A DNA stretch of 64,000 bases from Phytomonospora sp040655735 (GCF_040655735.1 NZ_JBFAKK010000016.1:1-64000), one strand, 5' to 3'. Positions 46,655 to 56,004 are shown, counted from the first letter of the stretch. Numbers and translations are program-made. Notes: generated by a model from the sequence alone, not told the origin.

Positions 46655-48388
46655 GTGAACTCCGCCGACATCTCCGCAGGACGCGACCGCTGGCAGGAGC
46701 GCTATGACGCCGCGCGCAAGCGCGACGCGGACTTCACCACGCTTTCCGGAGTGGAACTCGAGCCCGCCTACGGCCCCGCCGAAGGCGTCGACGACCCGCG
46801 CATGGCCAGGATCGGCTGGCCGGGCGAGTTCCCCTACACCCGCGGCCTCTACCCGACCGGCTACCGCGGACGGGCGTGGACGATCCGCCAGTTCTCCGGC
46901 TTCGGCAACGCCACGCAGACCAACGAGCGCTACAAGATGCTGCTGCGTTCGGGCGGCGGGGGCCTGTCGGTGGCCTTCGACATGCCCACCCTCATGGGCC
47001 GCGACTCCGACGACCCCAAGGCGCTCGGCGAGGTCGGCCACTGCGGTGTGGCCATCGACTCCGCCGCCGACATGGAGGTCCTCTTCGACGGGATCGGCCT
47101 CGCCGACGTCACCACGTCGATGACCATCTCCGGACCCGCCGTGCCCGTCTTCTGCATGTACCTCGTCGCCGCCGAACGGCAGGGCGCCGACATCGGGAAA
47201 CTGGACGGAACCCTCCAGACCGACATCTTCAAGGAGTACATCGCCCAGAAGGAGTGGCTCTTCGAGCCCGAGCCGCACCTGCGCCTCATCGGCGACCTGA
47301 TGGACTACTGCGCCGGAAACATCCCCCGGTACAAGCCCCTGTCCGTTTCGGGGTACCACATCCGCGAGGCCGGCTCGACCGCCGCGCAGGAGCTCGCCTT
47401 CACCATCGCCGACGGCTTCGGCTACGTCGAGCTGGGCCTGTCGCGAGGACTGGACGTCAACGTCTTCGCCCCCGGACTGAGCTTCTTCTTCGACTCGCAC
47501 GTCGACTTCTTCGAGGAGATCGCCAAGTTCCGCGCCGCCCGCCGCATCTGGGCGCGCTGGCTGCGCGACGTCTACGGCGCCACGTCGGAGAAGGCCCAGT
47601 GGATGCGGTTCCACACGCAGACCGCCGGTGTCTCGCTGACCGCGCAGCAGCCGTACAACAACGTCGTGCGGACCGCCGTCGAGGCGCTGGCGGCGGTTCT
47701 GGGCGGGACCAACTCGCTGCACACCAACGCCCTCGACGAGACGCTGGCGCTGCCGACCGAGGAGTCGGCCGAGATCGCGCTGCGCACCCAGGCGGTGCTG
47801 ATGGAGGAGACCGGCGTGGTCAACGTCGCCGACCCCCTCGGCGGGTCCTGGTACGTCGAGGCCCTCACCGACCGCATCGAGGCCGAGGCCGAGGCGATCT
47901 TCCGGAACATCCTCTCGCTCGGCGGGGAGACCGGCGACGACGCCGCGACCGTCACCCGCGAGGCCATGGCCGCCGGGTCGCACAAGATCGGGCCGGTCAC
48001 CAGCGGCATCCTCCGCGGGATCGAGGACGGCTGGTTCACCGGAGAGATCGCCGAGGCGGCGTTCGTGTACCAGCAGAAGCTGGAGCGCGGTGAGAAGCGC
48101 ATCGTCGGCGTCAACTGCCACACCGAGACCGTCGCCCGCGACCTCGACATCCTGCGGGTGTCCCACGAGGTCGAGCGCGAGCAGGTGAGGATCCTCGCGG
48201 CCCGCAAGGGCGGACGCGACCAGGCCGCCGTCGACGCGGCGCTCAAGCACATGGTCGAGGTGTCGAGGACCGACGCGAACATGATTCCGGCGATGCTCGA
48301 CGCGGTGCGCGTCGAGGCGACGCTGGGGGAGATCTGCGACGTGCTCCGCGAGGAGTGGGGCGAGTACCGGGAGCCGGCGCGCTTTTAG
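46655..48388 (+). CDS. icmA: isobutyryl-CoA mutase large subunit (IcmA-type B12 mutase)
   Basis: 577 residues, catalytic TIM-barrel subunit without a B12-binding domain. Such proteins are usually called methylmalonyl-CoA mutase. Two active-site residues argue otherwise: TIRQF places Phe at 80 where methylmalonyl-CoA mutases have Tyr (their Y89), and EYIAQKEWLF places Gln at 198 where they have Arg (their R207). Phe80 and Gln198 are the residues known for isobutyryl-CoA mutase IcmA of Streptomyces cinnamonensis, and the numbering coincides. IcmA interconverts isobutyryl- and n-butyryl-CoA. It needs a separate B12 subunit IcmB, which is not in this window, and MeaB, encoded 7 kb away. Confidence 0.93.
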   Translation: MNSADISAGRDRWQERYDAARKRDADFTTLSGVELEPAYGPAEGVDDPRMARIGWPGEFPYTRGLYPTGYRGRAWTIRQFSGFGNATQTNERYKMLLRSGGGGLSVAFDMPTLMGRDSDDPKALGEVGHCGVAIDSAADMEVLFDGIGLADVTTSMTISGPAVPVFCMYLVAAERQGADIGKLDGTLQTDIFKEYIAQKEWLFEPEPHLRLIGDLMDYCAGNIPRYKPLSVSGYHIREAGSTAAQELAFTIADGFGYVELGLSRGLDVNVFAPGLSFFFDSHVDFFEEIAKFRAARRIWARWLRDVYGATSEKAQWMRFHTQTAGVSLTAQQPYNNVVRTAVEALAAVLGGTNSLHTNALDETLALPTEESAEIALRTQAVLMEETGVVNVADPLGGSWYVEALTDRIEAEAEAIFRNILSLGGETGDDAATVTREAMAAGSHKIGPVTSGILRGIEDGWFTGEIAEAAFVYQQKLERGEKRIVGVNCHTETVARDLDILRVSHEVEREQVRILAARKGGRDQAAVDAALKHMVEVSRTDANMIPAMLDAVRVEATLGEICDVLREEWGEYREPARF

Positions 48389-48521
48389 CTTTTACACCAC
48401 CGTAGCAGGTGAGTGTTTTGGCTGGTCAGGCGCATGATTCGAGGCTTCGTGGCTTTGGTTGACGACCTGATCCTCTGACGTGGGGGTCGGGTCGTCGGCG
48501 CTTACGTACGGGGAGGTCGAT

Positions 48522-48974
48522 GTGTCGGGAGAGCTGGCGCGAGAGGTTCTGTCCTATGTGGAGGAGGACCTGCTGCTCGCGCCCGGCGACGTGAACGCCG
48601 CAGACCGGGGCAACACGATGGCCTTCGGGTTTGATCCGGGCGACTTCGAGCCTGAGTTGGTGGGCGCGGCCCTCGTCGAGGTCGGGCGGCGACTGCGCGA
48701 ACGGTTCGCGGGTGTGGCCGGGCCGGTGGTGTTCTACGCCTGGTACGACGGGCAGGCCGGGCAGTTGCGGTGTTCCTTGGCTTCCGTTGAGGCGGAGGCG
48801 TTGCCGTTCGGGGGCTCGTTCCGGGTGGTTGACAGCCCGACCGAGGTACTTGAGTACATGGCGTCGGAGCTGAATCCCGGTGTGGTGCCGTGGTCGGAGC
48901 TGCGACCGGCCGTCGCCACTCTTGACGTCGCTTGGCCTTCGTTCCCGGTCTACGTGGCGCGACTCGCCGGATAG
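48522..48974 (+). CDS. hypothetical protein
   Basis: 150 residues from the GTG at 48522, chosen for GGGGAGG just ahead; an upstream GTG at 48480 would add 14 residues. Regular soluble protein: RRLRERFAGVAGPVVFYAWYDGQAGQLRCSL in two strands and a helix, closing VAWPSFPVYVARLAG. No family is recognised. It is the last gene before the sequence character changes, and may belong either to the chromosome or to the left end of the mobile element. Confidence 0.65.
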   Translation: MSGELAREVLSYVEEDLLLAPGDVNAADRGNTMAFGFDPGDFEPELVGAALVEVGRRLRERFAGVAGPVVFYAWYDGQAGQLRCSLASVEAEALPFGGSFRVVDSPTEVLEYMASELNPGVVPWSELRPAVATLDVAWPSFPVYVARLAG

Positions 48975-49020
48975 TCCTGCTGAGGCCCTACAAGCCTCAC
49001 AGCGGCGGCGAGAGGTGAGC

Positions 49021-49806
49021 TCACGAGACGACGCGGCTTGGTGGAACAAAGCTCCCGTCGGCCTTGACGGCAACCGGTTCTGCGTGGATTCGGTTGCCAA
49101 CGGCTTCGACGACCCCGAAGCCCAACGGGCGTGGTCCGTTCGCAGTCCGGTTTGCACGCCTCAGCCCGCCAATCTCGATACCCCAGCGGGTCATGCGTTG
49201 AGCGCCTGAACCGTAGGTCTCCGTGACTGCGCCAAAGGCTGCGGTGCCAGCGCAGACGATCGAACGACCGAGGATCCGTGCGAGGCGGATCGCAGCCATC
49301 GGGTACGGCAAACCGGGCCATGAGCGGGTGTAGGCGGCCGTCCATCCAGGCAGAATTTCGCCGGGGCCAGGGCGGCAGGTCACACCGAGATCGGCGAGTT
49401 CCTGCAACCGGGCATCGCAGTTTTGATCGCAGAGGCCCCGTTCGGTTTCGGGCAACCGCGCGTGCCCCTCCAGTCGAGCCGCTCCTGTGAAGGCCTGTCT
49501 CAGCCGATGGAGGGTCGACACGAGCCGCTGATGGTCGTAGAGGGGTGGCACCCACGGCGCGAGGATTGCGGGACGCTGGCCGGTCGCGCGCCATGCCTGC
49601 ATGCTGCATGGGCGGCAGGAGACGTGTGAGCCCATCAGGATGATCTCGTCGGGCCGCCAGTCGGCGGCGAAGCCGATGATGTTCGCGATGGCGGCCTCGT
49701 GACGATCGGGTGCGGCGGCGTCCGGGACGAGCAGGACACGACGGTTCAGGTGTGAGGCGAATGGTTCACGTGCTGGTGCGCATTTGGTGCTGGTCGTGTT
49801 TCCCAT
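49021..49806 (-). CDS. degenerate calcineurin-like phosphoesterase-related protein
   Basis: 261 residues from the ATG at 49806. The first third reads RRVLLVPDAAAPDRHEAAI, then ADWRPDEIILMGSHVSC. This is the layout of phage and plasmid metallophosphoesterases, where D-x-H and GD-x2-D bind metal, but here the metal residues are replaced, so the enzyme is probably inactive or repurposed. The remainder has two Cys pairs (CRPCSMQAW, CDQNCDARL) and LPYPMAAIRLARILGRSIVCAGTAAFG. It may be a binding or regulatory relic. First gene inside the mobile region; it points away from the relaxase. Confidence 0.6.
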   Translation of the reverse strand: MGNTTSTKCAPAREPFASHLNRRVLLVPDAAAPDRHEAAIANIIGFAADWRPDEIILMGSHVSCRPCSMQAWRATGQRPAILAPWVPPLYDHQRLVSTLHRLRQAFTGAARLEGHARLPETERGLCDQNCDARLQELADLGVTCRPGPGEILPGWTAAYTRSWPGLPYPMAAIRLARILGRSIVCAGTAAFGAVTETYGSGAQRMTRWGIEIGGLRRANRTANGPRPLGFGVVEAVGNRIHAEPVAVKADGSFVPPSRVVS

Positions 49807-50205
49807 AGCGGAACAGGTAACCATCCGATTGAGTGATCGACAAGCTCCGGATGTGACCACGGGATTATGTGGTGTTTCAAGGCGTTGGCGTGTCGGCCCG
49901 TGTCTTTCCAGTTCTTTCCATCTCGGTCAGTGCCAGAACGTTCACCAAAGCGTCAACCAAGAAGCTCGACAAATCAGGCTCAAGCATGTCATCTGCCAGG
50001 CCAAACATGCTAGATCACGATCACGCAACAATCATCTTTCAAGTCATTCCAGTGAACCTATTCAGCAGCAATCAGCACCAGTCGGCAGGAGTGGAGACAC
50101 GTCTTGCACTTCGGCCTTGTCGTGGCTATGGTTGCTCGCCATGACTCCTTTTCTGCTCGTTTCCCCGCTCCCGGGCTCCCCTTTTTCTGGAGGTGCGTGC
50201 CCTTG
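49807..50205. other. gene-free region upstream of the relaxase, candidate oriT
   Basis: About 400 bp of visibly lower G+C with no credible gene. It contains the inverted repeat AGCATGT (49983-49989) / ACATGCT (50005-50011) with a 15-nt loop, a smaller ACCAC/GTGGT repeat at 49856-49873, and GATCACGATCACG direct repeats at about 50013. MobF transfer origins usually lie beside their relaxase gene and carry short inverted repeats, so this is the best place for oriT. No nick-site consensus could be confirmed. Confidence 0.4.
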
Positions 50206-53200
50206 GTGATGGTGATGCAGAAATTGACGGTCGGGAACGGGTACACGTACCTGACACGCAACATCGCGGGTGGCGACGGGCAGCGGATCAAGGGCCAGGA
50301 TGCGGCGGACTATTACGTCGCGTCGGGCAACCCGCCGGGTGTGTGGTTGGGACGCGGTAGCGAGGTGTTGGGCCTGTCTGGGCAGGAGGTGTCGGAGGAA
50401 CAGATGCGGCATCTGTTCGCTGAGGGCCGTCACCCCAACGCCGACAAGGTGATCGATGCGTACCTGGCCGAACATGGGCGTCCCGGGATGACTCCACGGG
50501 AGAAGAACGAGTTGGTCGCCGAAGCTGCCAAGGCCGCGAGCCTGGGGCGACGGTTCGGTCGATACAAGGTTCTGCCGGGGTTCGAGGAACGCGTCACCAC
50601 CTCCGTGGAGAAGCTTGAAGCCGAGGCTGGTCGCGCGGCGACGGCTGAAGAGATCGCGAGGGTCCGCAGGGACGAAGCCAAGCGGCAGCAGCAGTCCGCG
50701 ACGGCTGGGTTCGACCTGGTGTTCACGCCGATCAAGTCGGCGGCGATCCTGCATGGCTTGGATGAACGTGGCTGGGTGCGGGAGGCGATCCTGGCAGCGC
50801 ATAAGGACGCGATCGCCGAGGCGATGGCGTTCTTGGAGGAGCATGCGGCGTTCACGCGAGCCGGCGCCGGTGGCCCCGCGCAGGTCGACACGACGGGTCT
50901 GGTGGCGGTTGCGTTCGACCACTTCGACTCGCGTGACGGTGATCCGAACCTGCACACCCACGTCGTCATTTCCAACAAGATCCAAGCCGTTGATGGGTCC
51001 TGGAAAGCTCTCGACGCCCGCCCCTTGCATCGACTGACGGTCGCCGCGAGCGAGCGGTACAACACCAGCCTCCACGACGGCCTCGCCACTCGGCTCGGGG
51101 TCGGTTTCACGACCAGGCAGGAGGCAGACGGGTCTCGGCAGGTGGTTCGCGAGATCGACGGTGTCGCACCCGAACTCTTGTCCCTGCTCTCGAAACGCCA
51201 CGCCGCTCTCGTTGCACGGCACGACCAGCTCACCGCTCAATACCGGGCCGAGCACGGCCGTACACCCGACGAGGACACCGCCTACAAACTGCGCCGCCAA
51301 GCCACCCTGGAAACCCGTCACCAGAAAGGTGCACCCCGCACCCATGCGGAGATGCGGGCGGCGTGGCGGACCGAAACCTGGTGGCACCTCGGCTCCAAGG
51401 CTTTGGCACAACTCGACGCGGTCGTGTCTGGTCCCGGCAACCGGGTCCGTCACGAAGGGCACCGGTCCGTGTCGATCGCGGCAGTGGACCTCGCTGCGCA
51501 GGTCGTGGAGAACGTGTCCGCCACACGCGCGGTGTGGACACGCTGGAACCTCGTCGCGGAGACCGAACGCCTCGCACGCACTGTCGACGGGCTCACCGCA
51601 GGGCAGCGTCGCGTCCTGATCGACGAGGCGGTGGGGCACGCGACGTCGGAAGCCTTGAGCATCCACATCACCCCCGACCCAGACGCCGTCCCAGTTCCGG
51701 CGGCACTGCGACGTGCGGACGGCACGTCGGTGTTCGTCGAACACGGTGCGGAGAAGTACACCTCGACGGCCAACCTCGACGCTGAAGCCAGACTGGTCAC
51801 CGCTGCGGAGACGGTCACCGGAATCACGATGACCGCCGAGGATGTGGCCAAGGCCGTCGAGGCGTTCCAGGCGCGGACGGGTCGCGTGTTGGACGACGGG
51901 CAACGCGCGCTCGTGGAAGCGTTCGCGACCGACTCGAGACTCCTGACGGTCGGGATCGGTCCAGCTGGGGCTGGCAAGTCGACGGCGATGGCCGCCTACA
52001 CCGACGTCCTTCGGCAGGCCGGGCGGCGTGTGATCGCGTTGGCCCCATCGGCGACAGCCGCCAGTGCCCTCGCCGGGGAACTGGGCGTGTCGGCCGACAC
52101 GATCCACAAGTTCCTCTACGAACACCGGCAAGGGCTGCACACCGCCGCCCTCGAAGGCCGAGCCCTGGTACCGGCACACCTCGCGGGCCTGGTTGTCCGG
52201 CCGGGAGATGTGATCCTGGTTGATGAGGCCGGGATGGCCGGTACCCCACACTTGGACGCGATCACCGACCTGGCTGCCCGGCACGGTGCCACCGTCCGGT
52301 TCGTGGGCGACTATCGGCAGCTCGGAGCCATGGCCTCCGGTGGTGCTCTGGCGTTGATCGCGAGGGAAGCCGGGGCCGTCGAACTCACCGACCTTCACCG
52401 GTTCCGCGACCCGCACGAAGCACGAGCCACCCTGGCCATGCGGGAAGGCCACAGCGCGGCTCTCGACCACTACCAACAACATGGCCGGATCGTCGGCGGC
52501 GAGAAGGACGCGATGACGGAAGCCGTCTACGCCGCGTGGATGAACGACCGCAGGGCCGGGAAGAACTCCCTGATGATCGCCCTGTCGAACGCCGATGTCA
52601 CCGCCCTGTCGGCCCGTGCCCGTGACGACCTACGCCGTGCCGGACTGGTTGAGAACGTCGGCGTCGTACTGCGCGACGGGAACCGCGCAGGTAAAGGCGA
52701 TTGGATCGTCACCCGCGACAACAATCGACGCCTGACGACACACGGCGGCAGGGAATGGGTTCGTAACGGTGACATGTGGCGTGTCCTCCACCGTCACGAC
52801 GACGGTGCCCTCGTCGTGGAGAACCGTGGTCACCACGGACGCCTGGTTCTGCCGTCGACGTATGTGACTGAGCATGTCGAGTTGGCGTACGCGACCACCG
52901 TGCGTCGTATCCAGGGCGCAACCGTCGACACCGCACATCTCCTGATCACCGACGCATGGACAAGGGAGGCCCTCTACGTCGCCGCCAGTCGTGCCAAGGA
53001 CGCCACCCGCTTCTACGTCACCACGCACATCGCGACCGATGACCCTGAACAGCGACTCAACCGCCCCAAGACCGACCCGAAGGCGTATCAAGCCCGCGAG
53101 ATCCTCGAAGCCGTCGTCAACCGTGCTACCAATCCCGACGCCGCCACCGACGAGATCCGCCGCATGCACGCCGAGGCGTCAAGCCTGGCTACCCTCCTAC

Positions 53201-53910
53201 CCCGCTTGGCCCACGCCATGGAGGTCGCCGCCGGCCGGGACGAACCACACCGCGACACGATCGCTGCGTCAGCCGGGCTCCCGCCATGGGTACGCGTCCC
53301 CGCCAGACTCCTCGAAGATCCTGAGTGGGGCGATTACTTGACCGAGCAGGCGAGCCGGATCGTGGCCCGCAGCCAAACTCTTACCCAACAAGCGATCCAG
53401 GACCATCCAGAATGGATCAAAGGTTTCGGCGAACCACCCGCCGAGCCGGACCGCCGCACGGCATGGTGTGAACAGATCGGCATCGCTGCCGCCTACCGCG
53501 AACAGTTCGCCGTCACCAGCAACGACCCGGCGCACCCCATCGGCGGGTACATCACCAAGACCCACCCCCAACGCGCCGCCTACCAAGCCGCTGACCACGC
53601 CATCCAACTCGCCCGCCGCATCACCAACCCCGACCCGCGCGTGTACGACAAGTACCTCGCCGACCAGGCAGCCCAAGCTGCGTGGGAAGCCCGCCAGGTT
53701 GAACGCCGAGCCGCCGGATACACACCACGCCCGCGCGTTCCGCAGCAGTCGATCCAACAACGCCGTGACCAGGTCGACCGACCCGTCCACCAACCACGCC
53801 AAGCCGCACCACAGCAGCCCCCAACACCGCGATCCGTGCCCCAGTACGATCAATCAGTCGACATGGCCCCGTCACAGTCGCGTCCGACCATGCCAACACA
53901 GCGTCCATGA
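50206..53910 (+). CDS. MobF-family conjugative relaxase-helicase (TrwC/TraI-like)
   Basis: 1234 residues from the GTG at 50206; ATG 50209 and TTG 50203 are also possible, GGAGG lies at 50189-50193. The N-terminal TrwC relaxase domain (about 1-330) nicks and carries the transferred strand: a nucleophile Tyr in GNGYTYLTR or DYY, and the three-His metal site in FDHFDSRDGDPNLHTH. The RecD-like helicase follows (about 545-960): Walker A GPAGAGKST (585-593), Walker B VILVDEAGM and the motif YATTVRRIQGATVDTAH. The C-terminus is Pro/Gln-rich. No coupling protein or type IV secretion gene lies in the window, so the element may be mobilisable or its transfer genes lie beyond 64 kb. Confidence 0.95.
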   Translation: MMVMQKLTVGNGYTYLTRNIAGGDGQRIKGQDAADYYVASGNPPGVWLGRGSEVLGLSGQEVSEEQMRHLFAEGRHPNADKVIDAYLAEHGRPGMTPREKNELVAEAAKAASLGRRFGRYKVLPGFEERVTTSVEKLEAEAGRAATAEEIARVRRDEAKRQQQSATAGFDLVFTPIKSAAILHGLDERGWVREAILAAHKDAIAEAMAFLEEHAAFTRAGAGGPAQVDTTGLVAVAFDHFDSRDGDPNLHTHVVISNKIQAVDGSWKALDARPLHRLTVAASERYNTSLHDGLATRLGVGFTTRQEADGSRQVVREIDGVAPELLSLLSKRHAALVARHDQLTAQYRAEHGRTPDEDTAYKLRRQATLETRHQKGAPRTHAEMRAAWRTETWWHLGSKALAQLDAVVSGPGNRVRHEGHRSVSIAAVDLAAQVVENVSATRAVWTRWNLVAETERLARTVDGLTAGQRRVLIDEAVGHATSEALSIHITPDPDAVPVPAALRRADGTSVFVEHGAEKYTSTANLDAEARLVTAAETVTGITMTAEDVAKAVEAFQARTGRVLDDGQRALVEAFATDSRLLTVGIGPAGAGKSTAMAAYTDVLRQAGRRVIALAPSATAASALAGELGVSADTIHKFLYEHRQGLHTAALEGRALVPAHLAGLVVRPGDVILVDEAGMAGTPHLDAITDLAARHGATVRFVGDYRQLGAMASGGALALIAREAGAVELTDLHRFRDPHEARATLAMREGHSAALDHYQQHGRIVGGEKDAMTEAVYAAWMNDRRAGKNSLMIALSNADVTALSARARDDLRRAGLVENVGVVLRDGNRAGKGDWIVTRDNNRRLTTHGGREWVRNGDMWRVLHRHDDGALVVENRGHHGRLVLPSTYVTEHVELAYATTVRRIQGATVDTAHLLITDAWTREALYVAASRAKDATRFYVTTHIATDDPEQRLNRPKTDPKAYQAREILEAVVNRATNPDAATDEIRRMHAEASSLATLLPRLAHAMEVAAGRDEPHRDTIAASAGLPPWVRVPARLLEDPEWGDYLTEQASRIVARSQTLTQQAIQDHPEWIKGFGEPPAEPDRRTAWCEQIGIAAAYREQFAVTSNDPAHPIGGYITKTHPQRAAYQAADHAIQLARRITNPDPRVYDKYLADQAAQAAWEARQVERRAAGYTPRPRVPQQSIQQRRDQVDRPVHQPRQAAPQQPPTPRSVPQYDQSVDMAPSQSRPTMPTQRP

Positions 53911-53930
53911 TCCAGGCCCCTGAATTTGTT

Positions 53931-53944
53931 GACTACCGGTAGTC
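53931..53944. promoter_or_regulatory. 14-bp perfect palindrome after the relaxase gene
   Basis: GACTACCGGTAGTC lies 21 bp after the relaxase stop and about 140 bp before the lower-GC gene. It may be an operator for the following gene or a short terminator stem; it has no T-tract. Confidence 0.4.
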
Positions 53945-54081
53945 CTTGTGCCAGGTAGACGTCTCCATGGCTGACGGGTTGACCTATGAGCGGGAACCGC
54001 GTTGCGATCGGACATGATCAATCTGGATCTCGGGACGTCTGATTAAAGGATGCTCGGCTTCGGTCTCGATACTATGGTCTC

Positions 54082-55341
54082 ATGTCGAACCAGGATTCCG
54101 CGTCTCAGCCAACGGCGTATGGCTCTGCGCGCGACCTTCCTTCGTTTCGTAAGATGTCTCAGCAGATCCAAGCCGGTAAGCTGATAACCTTTTTCATCGC
54201 GCGACGGCAGCGAGCGGTGTTGATCGATATCGAGCGTCAGATGGAGCACCTTGCTGACGTTGTCGACCGGTTCTATGTACGTCTAGGTCCGCGTAACTGG
54301 ATCTTCCACGATTCTCTATCCGTGTCTACGGTGGAAGCGCTCCTAGGCGAAACGACGACGCCAGAGGATGCAGAAGCACGATTTATTCAGCATCATCGAG
54401 GGCTCATTACTCAGAAATTCGGTTTGATAAAGGTCCGTAACGTTCCAGGCTTGCGAGAACGGTTCCGGCTAATCGAGCGTGCGGCTCGGCACTATGAGGT
54501 TGACGAGTTTGATAGCTGTGTGCTGCACCTAATTGCGATCATGGATGGATTTGTTAACGACTTCCAGCCAGTCGAGCGGAAAGGGTTGGCCTCAAGGACG
54601 CCCAGCGAGATGGTTGCTTGGGACAGTGTCGTGGGCCATCATCTAGGTCTAACGCATGCGCTCAAGGCATTTACCCGGACCGTGAAGAAGCGTGTTGACA
54701 GCGAAGTGTTCGAGCTGCACCGTCATGGAATCATGCACGGTTCTATCGTGAACTATAACAATGCTGTAGTCGCTACAAAGGCGTGGAACATGCTCTTCGC
54801 CCTTGCCGACTGGGCTAACGCGACGGTGAAATCGCAGACGCCGGTTCCTCCATTGCCGTCGTTTCGTGACATTCTTCGGAAGGTAAATGAAAATCGCAAA
54901 TTCAAGGAGAAGGTTGCTGCCTGGAGTCCCAAGAAGCTGGATTCCAGGGAAGATGCGTTCGAAGAGCATGAAATATATCAGCGTACGTATGCATTTTTGG
55001 TGGGGTGGCGCGAGCGCAATTTCGGCGTACTGGCAAACTATCTAGGGAGGCGGTATTCAAAAGATAGGCGGCATAGTCAACTAGCTGGAAAGCTGCGTCA
55101 GGACTTTGATGGATTCCAGCTCGCTGAATTCTGCATCGTAGGATTGGAAGCGGAGGCCCCTGCGATCTGGATATCCCGAGGTTCGGCGACCGTTAATGGA
55201 CGTGCGGGGGCCTTCGAGTGTCGGTGGGCGCTAGAAGCCGAAGATGGAAGCCTTGGGTTTGGCGTCGATTCTGCTGAATGGCGACTCGTTTTTTGTAGCC
55301 CAGTCATCTGGAGTGCCACTGAAAGTCAAGGAAACGGCTGA
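54082..55341 (+). CDS. HEPN-like protein of unknown function
   Basis: 419 residues with distinctly lower G+C (close to 50%) and AT-richer codons than all neighbours, a sign of recent transfer. A helical middle section contains ELHRHGIMHGSIVNYNNAVV. Arg214 and His219 form an R-x4-H motif followed by a long helix, as in HEPN ribonuclease domains of defence and toxin systems. The N-terminal 140 residues are mostly helical and charged. The C-terminal part (CIVGLEAEAPAIWISRG, AGAFECRW) looks like a beta domain. No ribosome site precedes the ATG at 54082, while GATACT sits a few bases ahead, so the mRNA may be leaderless. The nuclease role is an inference. Confidence 0.65.
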   Translation: MSNQDSASQPTAYGSARDLPSFRKMSQQIQAGKLITFFIARRQRAVLIDIERQMEHLADVVDRFYVRLGPRNWIFHDSLSVSTVEALLGETTTPEDAEARFIQHHRGLITQKFGLIKVRNVPGLRERFRLIERAARHYEVDEFDSCVLHLIAIMDGFVNDFQPVERKGLASRTPSEMVAWDSVVGHHLGLTHALKAFTRTVKKRVDSEVFELHRHGIMHGSIVNYNNAVVATKAWNMLFALADWANATVKSQTPVPPLPSFRDILRKVNENRKFKEKVAAWSPKKLDSREDAFEEHEIYQRTYAFLVGWRERNFGVLANYLGRRYSKDRRHSQLAGKLRQDFDGFQLAEFCIVGLEAEAPAIWISRGSATVNGRAGAFECRWALEAEDGSLGFGVDSAEWRLVFCSPVIWSATESQGNG

Positions 55342-55364
55342 GCCGTTTCAGGCCAGCGGTTCGA

Positions 55365-55640
55365 TTAGATCCGCCGGAGGGGGAGTTGGGGATCGAAATC
55401 GTCCGGTACATCATCGCAGATGTTCCAGATCAGTATCGGTTCGGTGCCGTCGTAGCCGGTGTCTCCGGGGGAGATCAGGGCGATGGGTGGGTTGCTTCCG
55501 CCGTCGAAGTTGGGTGGGTAGAGCCCGAGGTGGTGGGCGGCGTCGGCGAGTTGGCGGGGCGAGAGGTCGTCGGCTTTGGACATCAGTTCTCGTTCCAGTT
55601 TGGGAACCGAGGTAACCCGGAGGACTTCAATTCCGACCAT
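55365..55640 (-). CDS. small hypothetical protein
   Basis: 91 residues: a helical first half (KLERELMSKADDLSPRQLADAAHHLG) and an acidic second half (ICDDVPDDFDPQLPL). Its start overlaps the end of the preceding gene by 14 bp, so it is the last member of a four-gene minus-strand unit. No family is recognised. Confidence 0.65.
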   Translation of the reverse strand: MVGIEVLRVTSVPKLERELMSKADDLSPRQLADAAHHLGLYPPNFDGGSNPPIALISPGDTGYDGTEPILIWNICDDVPDDFDPQLPLRRI

Positions 55641-56004
55641 CGGTGCCCCAATCGGGGATGATCGCGAGTGCGAGGTAGATCCCGCCGGTCAGCCAGTGTC
55701 CCCACACCACGGGTTTGCCGATCTTGATCCGTTGCATGGCGTAGCCGACGGCTTCCTTCATGCGGAGGATGTCTTCCTCAGTGCCGTTGAGGAGCCTGGG
55801 GCCGTACGTGTCGGACTGCTCGGCCAACCACAGCTCGACTTCGTCAAGGTGCGTGGTCGACAGAAGTCGCATGCTGGTGGGTTTCTTCAACCACTGTACG
55901 GTCTGCAACGGCGGTACCGCGACGGTGTTGTCCCTGGCCTCGGCATCGGTGGGGCGTTTCCCCTGGTAGCGGTAGCACCGCCAGATCCCCGTTGGCTGCT
56001 CCAT
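55627..56004 (-). CDS. small hypothetical protein
   Basis: 125 residues, ATG at 56004 behind GGAGGGAAC. The frame is open far upstream, but that part is Pro/Arg/Thr-rich shadow. WRCYRYQGKRPTDAEARD and LDEVELWLAEQSDTYGPRLLNGTEEDILRMKEAVGYAMQ give a mixed fold, and a hydrophobic C-terminal segment (WGHWLTGGIYLALAIIPDWG) could touch the membrane. Third gene of the unit that diverges from the XRE regulator at 56839. Confidence 0.7.
   Translation of the reverse strand: MEQPTGIWRCYRYQGKRPTDAEARDNTVAVPPLQTVQWLKKPTSMRLLSTTHLDEVELWLAEQSDTYGPRLLNGTEEDILRMKEAVGYAMQRIKIGKPVVWGHWLTGGIYLALAIIPDWGTDGRN

Noticed and set aside
46655..48388. Calling this gene methylmalonyl-CoA mutase (mutA/mcmA)
   Set aside because: Active-site Phe80 and Gln198 and the missing B12 domain fit IcmA instead.
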